From JARFQH01 sp041299015 (GTDB lineage: Bacteria; Desulfobacterota; Desulfobacteria; Desulfobacterales; SG8-13): a DNA stretch of 64,000 nt. The notes under the pieces are model-generated. The model worked only from the letters and a program-made list of their open reading frames with translations, made no database searches and had not been told where the DNA came from. The stretch spans positions 22,904 through 86,903 of the forward strand of contig JBFYWB010000095.1 in NCBI GenBank assembly GCA_041299015.1. The letters are read 5' to 3'. The position numbers were made by a program, and so were the translations under genes. This document shows, piece after piece, positions 54,101 through 62,879 of this stretch. How positions within the stretch are numbered: position 1 is the first letter of the stretch; each line of letters opens with the position of its first letter.

Positions 54101-54579
54101 GGAGGTCCTCCCTCGGTGTTGAGGTCGTCATGCTTGATCAGATCGATCCCTGCCTCGGCCAGCATTTCCTGCGCTAGAGCATCGCAATAGCCGGATTGAT
54201 AGTATATCTTTTTTATCCCGGCGTTGATAATCATTTTGGCGCAGATGGCACAGGGTTGATTGGTGCAGTAGAGAACGGCATCTTTTACCGAAACACCGTG
54301 GTATGCCGCCTGAATGATAGCATTCTGTTCGGCATGAATCCCGCGGCACAGTTCATGGCGCTCACCCGAAGGAACCTTGAGGGATTCCCGCAGGCAGCCG
54401 ACCTCAAGGCAGTGCTGGATACCCGTTGGGGCGCCGTTATAACCGGTGGAGAGGATGCGTTTGTCCTTGACGATGATCGCGCCAACCGCCCTTCGGATGC
54501 AAGTGGACCGCTGTGCCACAAGGGCGGTGATGTTCATGAAGTATGCATCCCACGAAGGGCGCGGAGTAACCCGGGACAT
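54097..54579 (-). CDS. Deoxycytidylate (dCMP) deaminase
   Basis: 160 residues. The zinc-binding motifs are HAEQNAII and PCAICAKMI, as in the cytidine/deoxycytidylate deaminase family (dCMP deaminase/ComEB). A longer insertion, GCLRESLKVPSGERHE, between the first Cys-rich segment and HAE is typical of dCMP deaminases, which bind dCTP/dTTP. It produces dUMP for thymidylate synthesis. It overlaps nrdR by 4 bases and starts 3 bases after the glyA stop. Confidence 0.92.
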   Translation of the reverse strand: MSRVTPRPSWDAYFMNITALVAQRSTCIRRAVGAIIVKDKRILSTGYNGAPTGIQHCLEVGCLRESLKVPSGERHELCRGIHAEQNAIIQAAYHGVSVKDAVLYCTNQPCAICAKMIINAGIKKIYYQSGYCDALAQEMLAEAGIDLIKHDDLNTEGGPP

Positions 54580-54582
54580 GGC

Positions 54583-55845
54583 TTAAAAGGCCTCCGCGCC
54601 GAATTCCGGGTAGAGCGGAAAACTGTTGCACAGATCGACGGCTTTGCTGCGGATACGGCCGAGCCCGGTATCGCTGCCGCGGTTTTTAAGTGCGTCGTCA
54701 ATAAGGGCCGCGATGACCGCCATCTCCGGTTCCCGCATGCCGCGCGACGTCACGGCCGGCGTGCCGATGCGGAAACCGCTGGTGACCAGCGGACTCCGGG
54801 GGTCGAAGGGGATCGCGTTTTTGTTCACAGTGATACCGGCGCGGCCCAAGACATCCTCGGCCTCTTTGCCGGTGATGCCGTGGTCGCGCAGATCCACCAG
54901 CATCATGTGATTGTCCGTCCCGTCCGACACCAACCGCAAACCGATTTCCATCAATCCCCGCGCAAGGGCCTGGGCGTTTTTGACGACGGCCATTTGATAT
55001 GCCGCAAATTCGGGGCTCAGGGCTTCCTTGAACGCCACCGCCTTGGCGGCGATGACATGCATCAACGGTCCGCCCTGAATTCCCGGAAAAATCTGCTTGT
55101 TCAGGCGATCGCCATGGTCGGCCTGCGCCAGAATCAAGCCCCCGCGCGGCCCCCGCAGGGTTTTGTGGGTGGTCGACGACACGACGTCGGCAAAGGGCAC
55201 CGGTGAGGGGTGCAAGCCGGCGGCAACCAGGCCGGCGATGTGTGCCATGTCGACCATCAGCATGGCGTCGACGAACGACGCAGCCTGCGCAAAGCGCTCA
55301 AAATCGATGATGCGCGGATAGGCGCTGGCACCGGCCACAATCATCTTTGGGCGGTGTTCGTCGGCCAGTCGATCCAGGGCCTCATAGTCGATGGTGCCGG
55401 TCTCTCTGCGCACGCCGTAAGAAATGAAATTGAACAGTCGGCCGGAAAAACTGACCGGACTGCCGTGTGTCAGATGACCGCCGTGGGAGAGGTTCATGCC
55501 GAGAACGGTATCACCGGGCTCAAGAAAGGCAAAATAGATGGCCATGTTGGCTTGAGAGCCCGAATGCGGTTGGACATTGGCGTAGGCCGCATTGAAGAGT
55601 TCTTTGGCGCGGTCGACGGCCAGTTTCTCGGCGATGTCGACGAATTCGCACCCGCCGTAATAGCGCTTGTCGGGATAGCCTTCGGCATATTTGTTGGTCA
55701 AAACGCTTCCCTGAACGGCCATGACAGCCGGACTGGTGAAATTCTCCGAGGCGATCAGCTCCAAGGTGGTTCTCTGGCGGGTCAGTTCTTCGGCTATGGT
55801 CCTGGCCATGTCGGGGTCGGTGTTTGCGATCAGCTTCAGGTTCAA
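54583..55845 (-). CDS. glyA: Serine hydroxymethyltransferase
   Basis: 420 residues. The PLP lysine lies in VVSSTTHKTLRGPRGG (about 229), preceded by AHIAGLVAAGLHPSP. The N-terminal LIASENFTSPAVMAVQGS and YAEGYPDKRYYGGCE are highly conserved. It interconverts serine and glycine with THF, feeding one-carbon units to dCMP-dUMP-dTMP and purine routes. It is followed after 3 bases by the dCMP deaminase gene, so folate/nucleotide genes cluster here. Confidence 0.97.
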   Translation of the reverse strand: MNLKLIANTDPDMARTIAEELTRQRTTLELIASENFTSPAVMAVQGSVLTNKYAEGYPDKRYYGGCEFVDIAEKLAVDRAKELFNAAYANVQPHSGSQANMAIYFAFLEPGDTVLGMNLSHGGHLTHGSPVSFSGRLFNFISYGVRRETGTIDYEALDRLADEHRPKMIVAGASAYPRIIDFERFAQAASFVDAMLMVDMAHIAGLVAAGLHPSPVPFADVVSSTTHKTLRGPRGGLILAQADHGDRLNKQIFPGIQGGPLMHVIAAKAVAFKEALSPEFAAYQMAVVKNAQALARGLMEIGLRLVSDGTDNHMMLVDLRDHGITGKEAEDVLGRAGITVNKNAIPFDPRSPLVTSGFRIGTPAVTSRGMREPEMAVIAALIDDALKNRGSDTGLGRIRSKAVDLCNSFPLYPEFGAEAF

Positions 55846-55990
55846 GGAACATTCCTTTGCAGCGTGTTCATCGAGTTTAACTCAAGGCGCAGCATTTTAG
55901 CGATGCCTGTGCAGGCATCGGCCTTTCAACACGGCCGGCGTCTATCCCAATGCAGGGCCGCATGCGGGCAAACTGAAAGAGCCTCGGTTT

Positions 55991-56467
55991 TCAGGACGAT
56001 TCCTGGCCTGACGGGTTGAACATTTCCAGCCGTTTTTGATGCCTGCCGCCCTCAAACCTGGTGTTCAGCCAGGCGTCGACTATTTCAAGAGCCATGGTTT
56101 CTCCTATCATCCGGCCACCGAGCACGAGAATGTTGGCGTCATTGTGCTGTCGACTCATTCGGGCTGAGAATGGATCCGTGCAGAGCGCCGCCCGGACATT
56201 TCGAAACCTGTTGGCCACCATCGACATGCCGATACCGGTGCCGCACAAAAGGATGCCGCGTTCATACATTCCTTTTGAAATTTGAGCGGCGACCCGCATT
56301 CCGAACTCGGGGTAGTCGACCGAGGCCTGGCTGTAGGTTCCGACATCCTCAACCGGATAGCCCGCATTCACCAGGAAAGACTTGACCATTTCCTTGAGGG
56401 GGTATGCGGCATGATCGCTTCCGATGATGATAGCGGTGTGCGGCGGTTCCGATGGCGCTTTTTCCAT
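55991..56467 (-). CDS. rpiB: Ribose-5-phosphate isomerase B
   Basis: 158 residues from the ATG at 56467, where GGAGAAGATC gives a correctly spaced site; a TTG at 56479 is weaker. IIIGSDHAAYPLKEMV, VEDVGTY and LLCGTGIGMSMVANRF (catalytic Cys) are typical of RpiB. It interconverts ribose 5-phosphate and ribulose 5-phosphate; the latter feeds RibBA. It follows fabF by 186 bases and precedes glyA by 145. Confidence 0.94.
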   Translation of the reverse strand: MEKAPSEPPHTAIIIGSDHAAYPLKEMVKSFLVNAGYPVEDVGTYSQASVDYPEFGMRVAAQISKGMYERGILLCGTGIGMSMVANRFRNVRAALCTDPFSARMSRQHNDANILVLGGRMIGETMALEIVDAWLNTRFEGGRHQKRLEMFNPSGQESS

Positions 56468-56653
56468 GATCTTCTCCAAGCACTGGCTGTTTTGCGAAGA
56501 AGGGCCGAGGGCTGCTTGAATATATTAAAATTGTTACAGATAACCAATTTGCCGCATAACCGCAAGAAAAAAATAGCCCTCCATGCGAGGGGGACACGGA
56601 AAGCTCGGCAGGCGAGACGGGGCTGGATCTGATGCGTTAAAGAAACCCGCTCC

Positions 56654-57898
56654 TTAGCTGTTGTCGTAAATCTTCAATAGGAGGCAGCCGTTTGTGCCGC
56701 CAAAGCCAAAGGAATTGGTCAGGGCATAGGTTATCGGTTGCCGGCGGGCGACATTGGGCACATAGTCGAGGTCGCACTCCTCATCCTGGTTTTCGTAGTT
56801 GATTGTCGGCGGAATGATCCCGTGATGAATCGCAAGAGCGCAGAAAACCGTTTCGATGCCACCGGCGCCGCCGAGCAAGTGTCCGGTCATCGACTTGGTC
56901 GAACTGATCGGAATCGATCGGGCCTTGTCTTTGAAAACCGACTTGATGGCGCGGGTCTCGTAAAGGTCGTTCAGGGGTGTCGATGTCCCATGGGCATTGA
57001 TGTAATCCACTTGACCGTATGAGACTCCGGCATCGTCCAGAGCCGCCTGCATGCAGCGCACGGCACCGTCTCCATCCGGTGAGGGCGAGGTCATGTGATA
57101 CCCGTCGCCGCTCATGCCGTAGCCGACGATCTCGGCGTAAATCTTCGCTCCTCTTTCCAGGGCATGGTCGAGCGATTCGATGATCAGAATGCCGCTGCCC
57201 TCGCCGACAACGAAACCGTCTCGATCCCGTTCAAAGGGACGGGAAGCTTTTTGGGGTTCATCATTGCGGGTCGAGAGGGCCTTCATCGCGTTGAAACCGG
57301 CGATGCAGCACTCTGTGACCACGGCTTCGACACCGCCGGTGATCATGGCGTCGGCCGCACCATCCTGGATAATCTTGAAAGAGTCTCCAATGGCATGCGC
57401 ACCGGCGGCACAAGCGGTTGCCAGGGAGACGTTCGGCCCTCTGGCACCGAAATAAATCGATATCATTCCGGGTGCCATGTTGCCGATCATCATCGGAATG
57501 AAAAAGGGTGAAACACGTTTGGGACCACGGGTTTTCACCGTATAAATGGTTCGTTCCATGATCTGCAGGCCGCCCAAGCCACAGCCGGTGATCACCCCCA
57601 CGCGGTGTCCGTTGGTAGCGTCGATTTTCAGGCCGGAGTCTTCGATGGCCATGCGGGAGGCGGCAATCGCGTAAGCGATAAAAAGTTCGGTTCGGTTGAC
57701 CTCCTTTGCAAAGAGCCAGTCTTCATTGCGAAAGCCCTTCACTTCACCGGCAATCTTGGTCTGGTAGTTGGTGGTATCAAACCGCGTAATTTCGCCGATG
57801 CCGGACTTTCCGGCACACAGCGCCGGCCAGGTTTCCTCGACACCGATACCCAGAGGCGTCACCAGTCCGAGGCCGGTAATGACGACCCGTTTCTTCAA
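56654..57898 (-). CDS. fabF: 3-oxoacyl-ACP synthase II
   Basis: 414 residues starting at TTG 57898 (AAGGAGG six bases upstream, giving the normal KKRVVITGLGLVTPLG start). The longer reading from 57985 runs inside acpP and is rejected. Catalytic Cys in ATACAAGAHAIGD, His in INAHGTSTPLND and the second His in SMTGHLLGGAGG are all present, with GFGGTN near the C-terminus. It elongates acyl-ACP chains. It sits 22 bases after acpP. Confidence 0.95.
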   Translation of the reverse strand: MKKRVVITGLGLVTPLGIGVEETWPALCAGKSGIGEITRFDTTNYQTKIAGEVKGFRNEDWLFAKEVNRTELFIAYAIAASRMAIEDSGLKIDATNGHRVGVITGCGLGGLQIMERTIYTVKTRGPKRVSPFFIPMMIGNMAPGMISIYFGARGPNVSLATACAAGAHAIGDSFKIIQDGAADAMITGGVEAVVTECCIAGFNAMKALSTRNDEPQKASRPFERDRDGFVVGEGSGILIIESLDHALERGAKIYAEIVGYGMSGDGYHMTSPSPDGDGAVRCMQAALDDAGVSYGQVDYINAHGTSTPLNDLYETRAIKSVFKDKARSIPISSTKSMTGHLLGGAGGIETVFCALAIHHGIIPPTINYENQDEECDLDYVPNVARRQPITYALTNSFGFGGTNGCLLLKIYDNS

Positions 57899-57920
57899 AG
57901 AGGGCCTCCTTCCGGCGACC

Positions 57921-58151
57921 TCAGGATTGAGCCTTGACAAAGTTAATGGCATCCTGGACGGTCTGGATTTTTTCGGCGTCTTCATCGGAAATGTCGGTGT
58001 CGAATTCTTCTTCCATCGACATGATCAGCTCGACCAAGTCGAGAGAATCAGCGCCCAGATCGTCCACAAAGGATGCCTCCGGTACGACTTCCGACAGATC
58101 CACACCCAGTTTCTCGGCAATGATTTTTTTGACTTTATCTTCGACAGACAT
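57921..58151 (-). CDS. acpP: Acyl carrier protein
   Basis: 76 residues, acidic four-helix protein. The phosphopantetheine Ser36 is in DLGADSLDLVELIM. It carries growing acyl chains on the 4'-phosphopantetheine arm. It is 15 bases after fabG and 22 before fabF, on the same transcript. Confidence 0.98.
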   Translation of the reverse strand: MSVEDKVKKIIAEKLGVDLSEVVPEASFVDDLGADSLDLVELIMSMEEEFDTDISDEDAEKIQTVQDAINFVKAQS

Positions 58152-58166
58152 TCAGCTTTCCTCCTT

Positions 58167-58931
58167 TTAAATGTACATACCACCGCTGACGTGCAGCACC
58201 TGTCCGGTGATGTATGCAGCCGCCTCCGATACCAGAAAGGCAACGGCCGCCGCCACGTCCTCAGGTCTTCCAGGCCTTGCCAGCGGCACCTGTGACAGCA
58301 TGACCTCTCTAATTTTCTCCGGCAGTGAGGCCGTCATATCGGTTTCAATGAATCCAGGGGCAATCGCGTTGACCGTGATGCCGCGCGGCGCCAGTTCCTT
58401 GGCGGCGGTTTTGGTCAAGCCGATCAATCCGGCCTTTGAGGCGACATAGTTGGCCTGCCCGGCGTTGCCGGTCACCCCGACAATCGAGGCCATGTTGACG
58501 ATGCGGCCCGAACGCTGCTTCATCATGGTCCGCGCCGCAATCTGCGTGCAGCGAAAAGCGGCCTTGAGATTGATGTCGAGCACGCTATCCCAGTCCGGCT
58601 CTTTCATCCGCACCAGCAAGGCGTCTTTGGTGATACCGGCGTTGTTGATCAGGACATCGATACGACCGCTGGCCTCAAGCACTTCCTCGAAGAACCTTTC
58701 GATTTCTGCGGCGGATGCCACGTTTACACTCATTCCCACCGCCTCGCCGCCGGCATCGGCAACGGTCTGGATCGTCTCGGCTGCGGCCGCCGCCTCGCCC
58801 TGCGGATCGACGGGTGAAAAATAGTTGAAGAAGATGCGGGTGTTCGCGCCGGCCAGAGCGATACAGATGGCCCGGCCGATCCCTCTTGAGCCCCCGGTGA
58901 CGACCACCGTTCGTTTTTCCAGATCCGGCAT
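58167..58931 (-). CDS. fabG: 3-oxoacyl-ACP reductase
   Basis: 254 residues, SDR fold. The NADP site is VTGGSRGIGRAICIAL, the catalytic Ser-Tyr-Lys are in MASIVGVTGNAGQANYVASKAG, and INNAGITKDALLVRMKEPDW matches FabG. It reduces 3-ketoacyl-ACP in fatty-acid elongation. It begins 2 bases after the acyl-CoA dehydrogenase gene, so they are translationally coupled; acpP follows after 15 bases. Confidence 0.95.
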   Translation of the reverse strand: MPDLEKRTVVVTGGSRGIGRAICIALAGANTRIFFNYFSPVDPQGEAAAAAETIQTVADAGGEAVGMSVNVASAAEIERFFEEVLEASGRIDVLINNAGITKDALLVRMKEPDWDSVLDINLKAAFRCTQIAARTMMKQRSGRIVNMASIVGVTGNAGQANYVASKAGLIGLTKTAAKELAPRGITVNAIAPGFIETDMTASLPEKIREVMLSQVPLARPGRPEDVAAAVAFLVSEAAAYITGQVLHVSGGMYI

Positions 58932-58933
58932 GA

Positions 58934-60601
58934 TTACCTCTCGAAAATAATGTCGGCCAGACGGTCCATCGCCGGAATGATATCGCGGCCGCTTTCGGCG
59001 ATTTCAGTCATATCGACGGACGAAATGAAATCGTTGATGGCACCCTGATCGAATACGCCGGTTCCCATGAGAATCGTCATGGTGGTGCCATGCACCATCC
59101 GGGACACATCATGAGCGAATATGCGCGACATCAGGCGCAGCCTTTCGGCCGCGGCGTCCCCGGTGCGGTCGGCCGCCGCGGCTCTGCGCGCGAGGGCGAC
59201 CCCGACCTCGACATGCACCATCATGTCCGCCAGTCCGAACATAATGTACTGAATCCGGTTCATCCGGTTGCGGTGAACCAGCAGAATCGCTTCGTTAAGG
59301 GCCTTCGCGGCCGCCGCGTAACAGCGGCAGCCGGCATCGCCCAAGCCCTCCGCCAGCGCATCCATTTCCCGAGCGACGGCACCGTAAAACTCGCCTTTCG
59401 ACTTGATGGTGGTCCTCCAGCGGAAGGTGCTGATGATATTCTGTTGCACCTCGCTGGCACCTTCATAGATGCAGGTGATCTTGACGTCGCGCTTGATCTT
59501 CTCAACCTCGAATTCGCTGATGTATCCGTATCCGCCCAGCGCTTGCATGGCGTCTTCGGCGGCCCGGTTGCCGGTATCGGTGGCAAAATACTTGGCAATC
59601 GAGCCTTCCACCTGCAAGTCCTGCTCTCCGGCATCGAGCCGCTCGGCAATCTCTTCGATGTAGGCGTCGGCGGCTTCAAGCCGGATGGCATGGGGCAAAA
59701 TCAGCTTGTGGGTGTAGCCCTGTTTCTCAGACAACAGCGATCCACTGACGAATCGTTCCTTGGCATAGGGGATGGCGATCTGCAGTGCGGCCTGACCGGC
59801 TCCCAGGCCCATGGCAGCCACCATCAGGCGCGTGTAGCCGAAGACCTGATTGGCCTGTTTGAAGCCTTTGCCCGGTATACCGCCGATCAGGTTTTCTATC
59901 GGAACAAAAACATCCGTGAAAGACAGCTGTGAGGTTTGGGAAGCACGAATGCCGTGCTTTTCTTCGCTGCGTCCCGGCACGAATCCTTCGGCTCCCTTTT
60001 CGATCACAAAAAAGGAAGGACCTTCCGGAGTTTTGGCCAGCAATGTGATAAAATCGGCGGCCCCACCGGTGGAAATGAACTGTTTGGTACCGTTGATCCT
60101 ATAACCGGTCACTTTCCCGACACCGTTGAGGACCGGTTCGGCCTTGGTCTTGATGTTGGCGACATCACTGCCGGCGCCCGGTTCGGTCACGGCATAGGCC
60201 ACCAGGGCTTTGCCCTCGGCAATGGCGCCGAGCCATTTTTTCTTCTGTTCATCGGTCCCGCCGACCATCAAGGGGTCGGCACCCAGTTGAATCGCAAAAA
60301 AGGCCGTAGTGATACCAAGGCAAATTTTGGACATCTCGCGGGTGAGGATGTAGCTGTCCTTGGCACCGCCGCCCATGCCGCCGAATTCCTCCGGAATCAT
60401 CAGCAGCTGGAGACCGATCTCCGGTCCCAGCATTTCCCTGATCGTCTCTTCCGGAAAAATCTCCTTCTTGTCCCATTCGAGAACCTTGTCCTTGGCGAGC
60501 AGCCGCTTGCTCAGCTGAGCGACCGTATCCAGCACCATTTGGCGCATCTCAGCATCGAGACCATAACGTATCTTATCCGAAGCGGTAGCGGATTCCGACA
60601 T
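58934..60601 (-). CDS. Acyl-CoA dehydrogenase-family protein
   Basis: 555 residues, longer than ordinary ACADs (about 380). The three ACAD domains are present: N-terminal helical (about 15-125), beta (about 130-230, TEPGAGSDVANIKTKAEP), and C-terminal helical (about 240-395) with the predicted catalytic base Glu380 in CIYEGASEVQQN. A further about 160-residue helical tail (400-555) resembles that of very-long-chain-type enzymes. Substrate and direction cannot be stated. Its position directly after rpmF and before fabG is unexpected, as fatty-acid synthesis genes are usually found here. FAD use is inferred from family. Confidence 0.9.
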   Translation of the reverse strand: MSESATASDKIRYGLDAEMRQMVLDTVAQLSKRLLAKDKVLEWDKKEIFPEETIREMLGPEIGLQLLMIPEEFGGMGGGAKDSYILTREMSKICLGITTAFFAIQLGADPLMVGGTDEQKKKWLGAIAEGKALVAYAVTEPGAGSDVANIKTKAEPVLNGVGKVTGYRINGTKQFISTGGAADFITLLAKTPEGPSFFVIEKGAEGFVPGRSEEKHGIRASQTSQLSFTDVFVPIENLIGGIPGKGFKQANQVFGYTRLMVAAMGLGAGQAALQIAIPYAKERFVSGSLLSEKQGYTHKLILPHAIRLEAADAYIEEIAERLDAGEQDLQVEGSIAKYFATDTGNRAAEDAMQALGGYGYISEFEVEKIKRDVKITCIYEGASEVQQNIISTFRWRTTIKSKGEFYGAVAREMDALAEGLGDAGCRCYAAAAKALNEAILLVHRNRMNRIQYIMFGLADMMVHVEVGVALARRAAAADRTGDAAAERLRLMSRIFAHDVSRMVHGTTMTILMGTGVFDQGAINDFISSVDMTEIAESGRDIIPAMDRLADIIFER

Positions 60602-60624
60602 GATGGTGTCCTTTGATAAAATGA

Positions 60625-60804
60625 TTATTCTTCGGCTTCGACGACGGTACGACCCTTGTAGGCCCCGCAGCTCGGGCAGACATGGTGGGGTAGAGCGGCT
60701 TCACCGCAATCGGGACAGGTGGACACATTCGGTGCCGCCGCCTTTTTGTGTGTTCGGCGTTTATCGCGTCTTGACTTAGAAACTTTTCGCTTTGGCAGAG
60801 CCAT
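60625..60804 (-). CDS. rpmF: 50S ribosomal protein L32
   Basis: 59 residues, short enough to be missed. The start MALPKRKVSKSRRDKRRTHKK and a C-terminal zinc ribbon of two CxxC pairs (CPDC and CPSC) are the L32 signature. AGGAG precedes the ATG. It is the first gene of the - strand run into the fatty-acid and riboflavin genes; a promoter lies upstream. The usual upstream partner DUF177 lies about 2.6 kb away (63411-63962), separated by + strand genes. Confidence 0.96.
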   Translation of the reverse strand: MALPKRKVSKSRRDKRRTHKKAAAPNVSTCPDCGEAALPHHVCPSCGAYKGRTVVEAEE

Positions 60805-61244
60805 TAGTAATCTCCTAATGTATTTAAATTATTATAATAAAATTTATTTTAGCGCATGCTTCAAAAGCAATTTGTTTAAGTAATTCAAAACAAACGGGAT
60901 GTCAAGGTTTTTTATTGCCGGTTTTGTTTTCTTGTGATCTCTCCACCGATGTGCTACAAGCCTATCGGCAGGTGGCCAGGACCAGACACAAGTAAAAGGC
61001 CTTAAAATATTTACTTATTTTGTTCGCACGACACGATCGCAGGTCTTTTCCCGAGCGTGACATCGGAGTCCACCTTGAATCCGGATTGGAATCCCACCGC
61101 CGGAGAGCATGGGCAGGCGTGCAAATGACTCACATAGATTAAGCGCCGTATAGCCATATGATTTTTTTGTATATATATATCAGCATCTTATAAAAAATTA
61201 AACTGCAAACATGAAATAAGAACCGTTGCCCGGGGAATAACAGA
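60805..61244. other. 440-base intergenic region between rpmF and gltX
   Basis: AT-rich divergent promoter region with no believable gene. On the - strand, a perfect TTGACA (60900-60905) with a poor -10, TACTTA (60877-60882), 17 bases away may serve rpmF. On the + strand, TATAAA (61189-61194) with TTGTAT (61167-61172) may serve gltX. A short TATATATATA tract lies near 61170-61180. No hairpin or riboswitch is evident. Confidence 0.5.
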
Positions 61245-62684
61245 ATGAACCCCCAATACGCTCAGAAGATCGTGACCCGTTTCCCACCCAGCCCGACCGG
61301 TTACCTGCATGTCGGCGGCGCCCGCACGGCATTGTTCAACTGGCTTTACGCCCGCCACAGCGGCGGACGCTTCGTTCTGCGGATCGAGGACACGGATGTC
61401 AAGCGCTCGACCCAGGCCAGCACGGATGCCATTTTCGAGGCCCTGAATTGGCTGGCCATTGATTGGGACGACGGGCCCTATTTTCAGTCGCAGCGCTTTG
61501 AGATCTACCGCGAGTTTATCCAGAGACTTGTCGACTCCCGCAACGCCTACTATTGCACCTGTTCGAGCGAGAGGCTCGAGGCCATGCGCCGGGACGCCAT
61601 GGCGGCCGGCGGCAAGCCAAAATACGACGGCACCTGCCGGGACAAGAACCTTCCCAAGGCGGCCGCGGCCGTGGTGCGCTTCAGGGCGCCGTTGTCCGGT
61701 ACGACCGTGGTGGCGGACGTCGTCAAGGGAAACATTGTGTTCCAGAACGCCGAACTGGACGATTTCATCATCGCCCGCAGCGACGGCACCCCCACTTACA
61801 ATTTCGTGGTCGTGGTGGACGACATCACGATGGGCATCAACACGATCATCCGCGGGGATGATCACGTCATGAACACGCCCAAGCAGATTCTGCTATACCG
61901 AGCCCTGGACAGTGCCCTGCCGGTTTTCGCTCACGTTCCCATGGTGCTGGGGCCGGATCGCGCGCGGCTGAGCAAGCGTCACGGCGCCATGTCGGTCACC
62001 GCCTACCGCGACATGGGCTTCCTGCCGGACGCCTTTATCAACTACCTCGCGCGGCTGGGGTGGTCTTCCGGCGACCAGGAATTTTTCTCCCGGAGGGAAC
62101 TGATCGAAAAGTTTTCGCTGGAAAATATCGGCCGTTCGGCCGGCATCTTCGACATGGAAAAGCTTTTGGCGCTCAATGCCACTCACATACAGGCCGCCCG
62201 GCCGCAGGATCTCGTGGAGCCCCTGAAGCCTTTTTTCAAATCGTACGGTATCGACATCCAGGCAGGACCTTTTATCGAAAGCGCCCTTCAGACCCTGCAG
62301 CCCAGGAGCAAAACCCTTGCGGACATGTCCCGGGATGCTCTGTTTTATCTAAAGGATGCCGTGGAGTTCGAAGCGGCGGCCGCGCAGAAGTTTTTGAAAC
62401 CGGAATCTCTGGCGCCTATGGAACTGCTGATAACAGAATTGAATCAACTGCCGGTGTTCGATGAACCCGGGCTCCAAAGTGCCTTCGAGACCGTCATGGA
62501 AAAAACCGGGCTCAAATTGGGTAAGATCGCCCAGCCTGTGCGGGTGGCGCTTACCGGTCGCACCGCCAGTCCGGGTATTTTCGAAATCACCGCGATTATC
62601 GGCAAAGACAGGGTGCTGTCGCGCCTTCAGGCCGCGGTGGACTACATCAGAGGATCAGAAAAACTGGTTGACTTGAAGCGCTAA
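61245..62684 (+). CDS. gltX: Glutamyl-tRNA synthetase
   Basis: 479 residues. The class I HIGH-type motif is HVGG in FPPSPTGYLHVGGARTALFN, and the KMSKS-type motif is LSKRHGAMSV. The C-terminal anticodon-binding domain runs from about 340. A glutaminyl-tRNA gene lies 25 bases downstream, so the enzyme may also charge tRNA-Gln, as a non-discriminating GluRS does before GatCAB conversion; residue-level evidence for that is not available here. The ATG has GGGGAAT upstream. Confidence 0.96.
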   Translation: MNPQYAQKIVTRFPPSPTGYLHVGGARTALFNWLYARHSGGRFVLRIEDTDVKRSTQASTDAIFEALNWLAIDWDDGPYFQSQRFEIYREFIQRLVDSRNAYYCTCSSERLEAMRRDAMAAGGKPKYDGTCRDKNLPKAAAAVVRFRAPLSGTTVVADVVKGNIVFQNAELDDFIIARSDGTPTYNFVVVVDDITMGINTIIRGDDHVMNTPKQILLYRALDSALPVFAHVPMVLGPDRARLSKRHGAMSVTAYRDMGFLPDAFINYLARLGWSSGDQEFFSRRELIEKFSLENIGRSAGIFDMEKLLALNATHIQAARPQDLVEPLKPFFKSYGIDIQAGPFIESALQTLQPRSKTLADMSRDALFYLKDAVEFEAAAAQKFLKPESLAPMELLITELNQLPVFDEPGLQSAFETVMEKTGLKLGKIAQPVRVALTGRTASPGIFEITAIIGKDRVLSRLQAAVDYIRGSEKLVDLKR

Positions 62685-62709
62685 TTTTTGTAAATGAATT
62701 AAACTTACT

Positions 62710-62783
62710 TGAGGGATCGTCTAGCGGCAGGACGACGGGTTCTGGCCCCGTTAACCTAGGTTCGAATCCTAGTCCCTCAGCCA
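62710..62783 (+). tRNA. tRNA-Gln (anticodon CTG)
   Basis: Full cloverleaf of 74 bases with encoded CCA. The acceptor pairs TGAGGGA with TCCCTCA. The anticodon stem ACGGG/CCCGT encloses the loop TTCTGGC with anticodon CTG. The T arm CTAGG-TTCGAAT-CCTAG is perfect. The discriminator is G. It decodes CAG (glutamine). Confidence 0.97.
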
Positions 62784-62791
62784 GACAGCGC

Positions 62792-62826
62792 AAAGGGTTA
62801 TAGGGATCTCGCCTATAACCCTTTTT
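62792..62826 (+). terminator. Rho-independent terminator after tRNA-Gln
   Basis: A perfect 13-bp stem, AAAGGGTTATAGG (62792-62804) and CCTATAACCCTTT (62812-62824), has loop GATCTCG and five T (62822-62826) at its end. It is the best intrinsic terminator in the window and ends the gltX-tRNA transcript. Confidence 0.88.
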
Positions 62827-62879
62827 GCATCTTGATCCACCGGATCATTGACCAAATCAGATTCACAAGGGGTGAGGGA

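Noticed and set aside
61170..61180. TATATATATA tract as a microsatellite or origin element
   Set aside because: It is only about ten bases long and lies in a promoter-like AT-rich area; no DnaA boxes or repeats accompany it.
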